A stretch of 64,000 nt of DNA. Source: Winogradskyella vidalii (GTDB taxonomy: Bacteria > Bacteroidota > Bacteroidia > Flavobacteriales > Flavobacteriaceae). Below, piece after piece: positions 62,407-64,000 of this stretch. Positions within the stretch are counted from its first letter, which is position 1; the number at the start of each line of letters is the position of its first letter. The position numbers and the translations under genes were made by a program. The DNA lies in the NCBI RefSeq assembly GCF_013403955.1, contig NZ_JABFDG010000006.1, forward strand, positions 204,984-268,983, in the 5' to 3' direction. The notes below the pieces were generated by a model. The model was not told where the DNA came from and did no database searches. It saw nothing but the letters and a program-made list of their open reading frames with translations.

Positions 62407-62415
62407 GTTGGCAAC
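62407..62415. repeat. left 9-bp inverted repeat of the putative cassette
   Basis: GTTGGCAAC, the exact reverse complement of the bases at 63207-63215. It lies 13 bases before the ATG of the enclosed gene. Confidence 0.6.
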
Positions 62416-62428
62416 AAGCTGAACAAAA

Positions 62429-63199
62429 ATGAAACAGACAGAAAAACAGAAAAAAATCCGATTAATAATAATCATTCTGACAATTGTCGGACTGATTAGT
62501 TTTCTGTCCCAAACTGTAACTGTTTTTGCATATGGAATTGACAATACGACTGAATTTTATTTGTTGCTTTATCCAATGTTATTTGTTTCTCTAATTTTGG
62601 TATTCGCCAAATCGAAATTCGGAATTTTATTGACTTTACTAACTTCGATTTCATATAGCATTTTACTAACAAACGAAGTCGGAAAATATTTGACTTTTGA
62701 TTTCCAGAACAGTATTTTGATTTTAGTTCTGCTACTTCCCTATTTAATATTTTTGAGTTTAATTCCATTGTCAATTATTTATTTAACCGACAAAACAGAG
62801 AATAAAATAAAATTTCAAACAGCATCTGTTTTATTTGCTCTTGGTTTTTTTGCTTTTATGGCAATTGACCGAATGGACAAAGATTATTCAAGAACTGTTT
62901 TTGTGGACGCAAATTTGAAAAATAACGGAATTGTACAATTAAAACTTAAACCGGGATTTGGCGACACAAGAGAATTTTATGTTAAAACAAACTCGAAAGA
63001 ATTAGAAAAAATCATAAAGGAAAAAGGAGAATTTGTACAAGGAAGTTACTTTCTATCAAACACACGAATTCAAACGAATTATAAGTTTGACAAACTAAAA
63101 TCTTTGACAATATTAGAATTTAATAAAAATATAGAGTTGCCTAAACTGACTTGGAATGTGAACGAAATAAATGGAAATTATGATTTTATTCGACCATAA
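62429..63199 (+). CDS. hypothetical membrane protein, probably horizontally acquired
   Basis: A 256-residue protein with about four membrane helices in its first half (for example IRLIIIILTIVGLISFL, FYLLLYPMLFVSLILVF, SILILVLLLPYLIFLSL and ASVLFALGFFAFMAI), then a hydrophilic domain of about 110 residues with strands such as NNGIVQLKLKPGFGD. No family was recognised. Leucine is often CTG or TTG and glycine GGA, whereas the neighbouring genes prefer TTA and GGT. The gene lies between inverted 9-bp repeats and next to an IS element, consistent with recent transfer. Confidence 0.68.
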   Translation: MKQTEKQKKIRLIIIILTIVGLISFLSQTVTVFAYGIDNTTEFYLLLYPMLFVSLILVFAKSKFGILLTLLTSISYSILLTNEVGKYLTFDFQNSILILVLLLPYLIFLSLIPLSIIYLTDKTENKIKFQTASVLFALGFFAFMAIDRMDKDYSRTVFVDANLKNNGIVQLKLKPGFGDTREFYVKTNSKELEKIIKEKGEFVQGSYFLSNTRIQTNYKFDKLKSLTILEFNKNIELPKLTWNVNEINGNYDFIRP

Positions 63200-63206
63200 A
63201 AAGCCA

Positions 63207-63215
63207 GTTGCCAAC
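63207..63215. repeat. right 9-bp inverted repeat of the putative cassette
   Basis: GTTGCCAAC, reverse complement of the left copy, seven bases after the stop codon of the cassette gene. Confidence 0.6.
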
Positions 63216-63248
63216 AAAGTACTGTGGTAAAAAACAAGTAAAAATGCA

Positions 63249-64000
63249 CTAATTTTTCATTAAAGTACTTCTATATGTATCATCATATATTAAACCTGAT
63301 TTTGCTATAGCAAAAGCCTGTTTTAATAGTTTATTACACACCGCTATCAATGCCAATTTTTTACTCTTTCCTTTTGCTACTATTCTCTCATAAATATCAC
63401 GACATGCTTTATTGTATTTACAAGCATTAAAGCTGCACATAAATAACAGATTACGTAGTTTCTGATTTCCTATTTTACTGATACGAGGCCGTCCATTTAC
63501 ACTACTCCCACTCTTTCTAACTACAGGGGTTAATCCAGCATAACTACACAATTCGCTACCACTTTTAAAACGATCAAATCCATCGGTTAAAACCAATAGC
63601 ATTACTGCGGTTTTATTTCCTATACCTGGAATAGTTTTTATTCGAGTTAGTAAATCTTGATACTCTTGTTTTACTATTATTAATAGTTTTTCTTCTAAGG
63701 TTTTTAATTCTTTATCAACCTGCTTTAAACTACGCTTTAATGAAGCCACTACGACTTTACTTGGGTTACCTAAAACAGCTTCTCCATGTAGCTTATTTTT
63801 AAGCATAGTGCTTTGTTTTGTATACAATGAAAGGAGTCTGGTCATTTGTAAGCACTCTGTTTGAACTTTGGAATTGCCTTCCCAAAGTTTTAATTCCACC
63901 TGTTTGGCATACTCACAAATCAATTTAGAATCACTTTTGTCTGTCTTGATTTTAGACAACTTCATTTGGATAAAACGTTTTACTGATAATGGATTTTCAA
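63249..64000 (-). CDS. IS110-family transposase, cut by the window edge
   Basis: The C-terminal part of a DEDD-type transposase; the reading frame continues without a stop to the right edge of the window (residues ENPLSVKRFIQ precede the first Met at 63965). It has the KTDKSDSKLICEYA motif of the catalytic domain end, a coiled-coil linker (about 75-110), and the C-terminal Transposase_20 domain (IKTIPGIGNKTAVMLLV, YAGLTPVVRKSGSS, NGRPRISKIGNQKLRNLLF). The N-terminal catalytic residues lie beyond the window. The left end of the element must lie between 63216 and 63248; no terminal repeats were found, as usual for this family. Confidence 0.93.
   Translation of the reverse strand, partial: ENPLSVKRFIQMKLSKIKTDKSDSKLICEYAKQVELKLWEGNSKVQTECLQMTRLLSLYTKQSTMLKNKLHGEAVLGNPSKVVVASLKRSLKQVDKELKTLEEKLLIIVKQEYQDLLTRIKTIPGIGNKTAVMLLVLTDGFDRFKSGSELCSYAGLTPVVRKSGSSVNGRPRISKIGNQKLRNLLFMCSFNACKYNKACRDIYERIVAKGKSKKLALIAVCNKLLKQAFAIAKSGLIYDDTYRSTLMKN

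Larger units (their letters stand above)
62407..63215. mobile_element. putative mobile gene cassette
   Basis: One gene with codon use unlike its neighbours is enclosed tightly by GTTGGCAAC (62407-62415) and GTTGCCAAC (63207-63215). The left repeat precedes the ATG by 13 bases and the right repeat begins seven bases after the stop. The halves would form a hairpin if the ends were joined, as attC-like sites do. No integrase is visible. An IS110 element abuts the right side. Confidence 0.4.

Overview
The window is an AT-rich chromosomal segment of a member of the Bacteroidota, almost certainly family Flavobacteriaceae. The evidence is two proteins with type IX secretion (T9SS) C-terminal sorting domains, a PorD-like T9SS component, a leucine-dehydrogenase-type amino acid dehydrogenase, a PUR-type nucleic-acid-binding protein, several small flavobacterial protein families, and repeated upstream boxes of the form TANNTTTG, the Bacteroidota -7 promoter element. 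No species is claimed.

Layout. 1-5.9 kb: smpB, a DUF5686 outer-membrane protein, two small exported proteins, and a DoxD-DoxA fusion preceded by a small conserved peptide gene. 6-14.5 kb: pcm, a Gfo/Idh/MocA oxidoreductase, 3-hydroxybutyryl-CoA dehydrogenase, a DUF1015 protein, a YggS-like PLP protein, a DnaQ/GIY-YIG fusion, a voltage-gated K+ channel with a zinc ribbon, and miaA. 14.6-19.5 kb (minus strand): a response regulator and sensor kinase pair, coaE, a YbbR-like protein and a family 2 glycosyltransferase. 19.7-29.9 kb (minus strand): a T9SS cargo protein, fabI, a small lipoprotein, recN, then porD-coaBC-omega-bamD and dapA with a DUF6913 gene. 29.9-37.3 kb: a 5'-nucleotidase split over two genes, yajC, a DUF1573 protein, nusB, an amino acid dehydrogenase, an ABC exporter and a PUR-like protein. 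37.4-47.4 kb: a CocE/NonD hydrolase, a second T9SS cargo, adenine deaminase, tilS, a flavobacterial protein of unknown role and pabB. 47.5-57.7 kb: an aldose-epimerase-like protein, a DEAD-box helicase, an ECF sigma/60-residue protein/mechanosensitive channel operon, a GYF-like protein followed by a 7-bp tandem repeat, lpdA, an S41 peptidase, and PAS-LuxR and Lrp/AsnC regulators. 57.9-62.1 kb: a methionine gamma-lyase-type enzyme, an NhaC-family transporter, and a peroxiredoxin-thioredoxin-DUF6952 operon. 62.2-64 kb is the only clearly mobile part: a membrane-protein gene with atypical codon use between inverted 9-bp repeats, abutting a truncated IS110-family transposase.

Most genes are housekeeping and many form known flavobacterial neighbourhoods: envelope assembly (bamD, porD, yajC, DUF5686), coenzyme A synthesis (coaE, coaBC), tRNA modification (miaA, tilS) and redox defence (Prx/Trx). 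I found no CRISPR array, prophage, rRNA or tRNA. The most distinctive signals are the putative gene cassette at the right end, -7 boxes placed so close to start codons that leaderless transcripts are expected (smpB, the glycosyltransferase, tilS), a dispersed-repeat-like element that supplies the start codon of the DnaQ/GIY-YIG gene, and the sigma factor operon with a palindrome over its predicted promoter. I did not find a convincing, wholly new multi-gene system.
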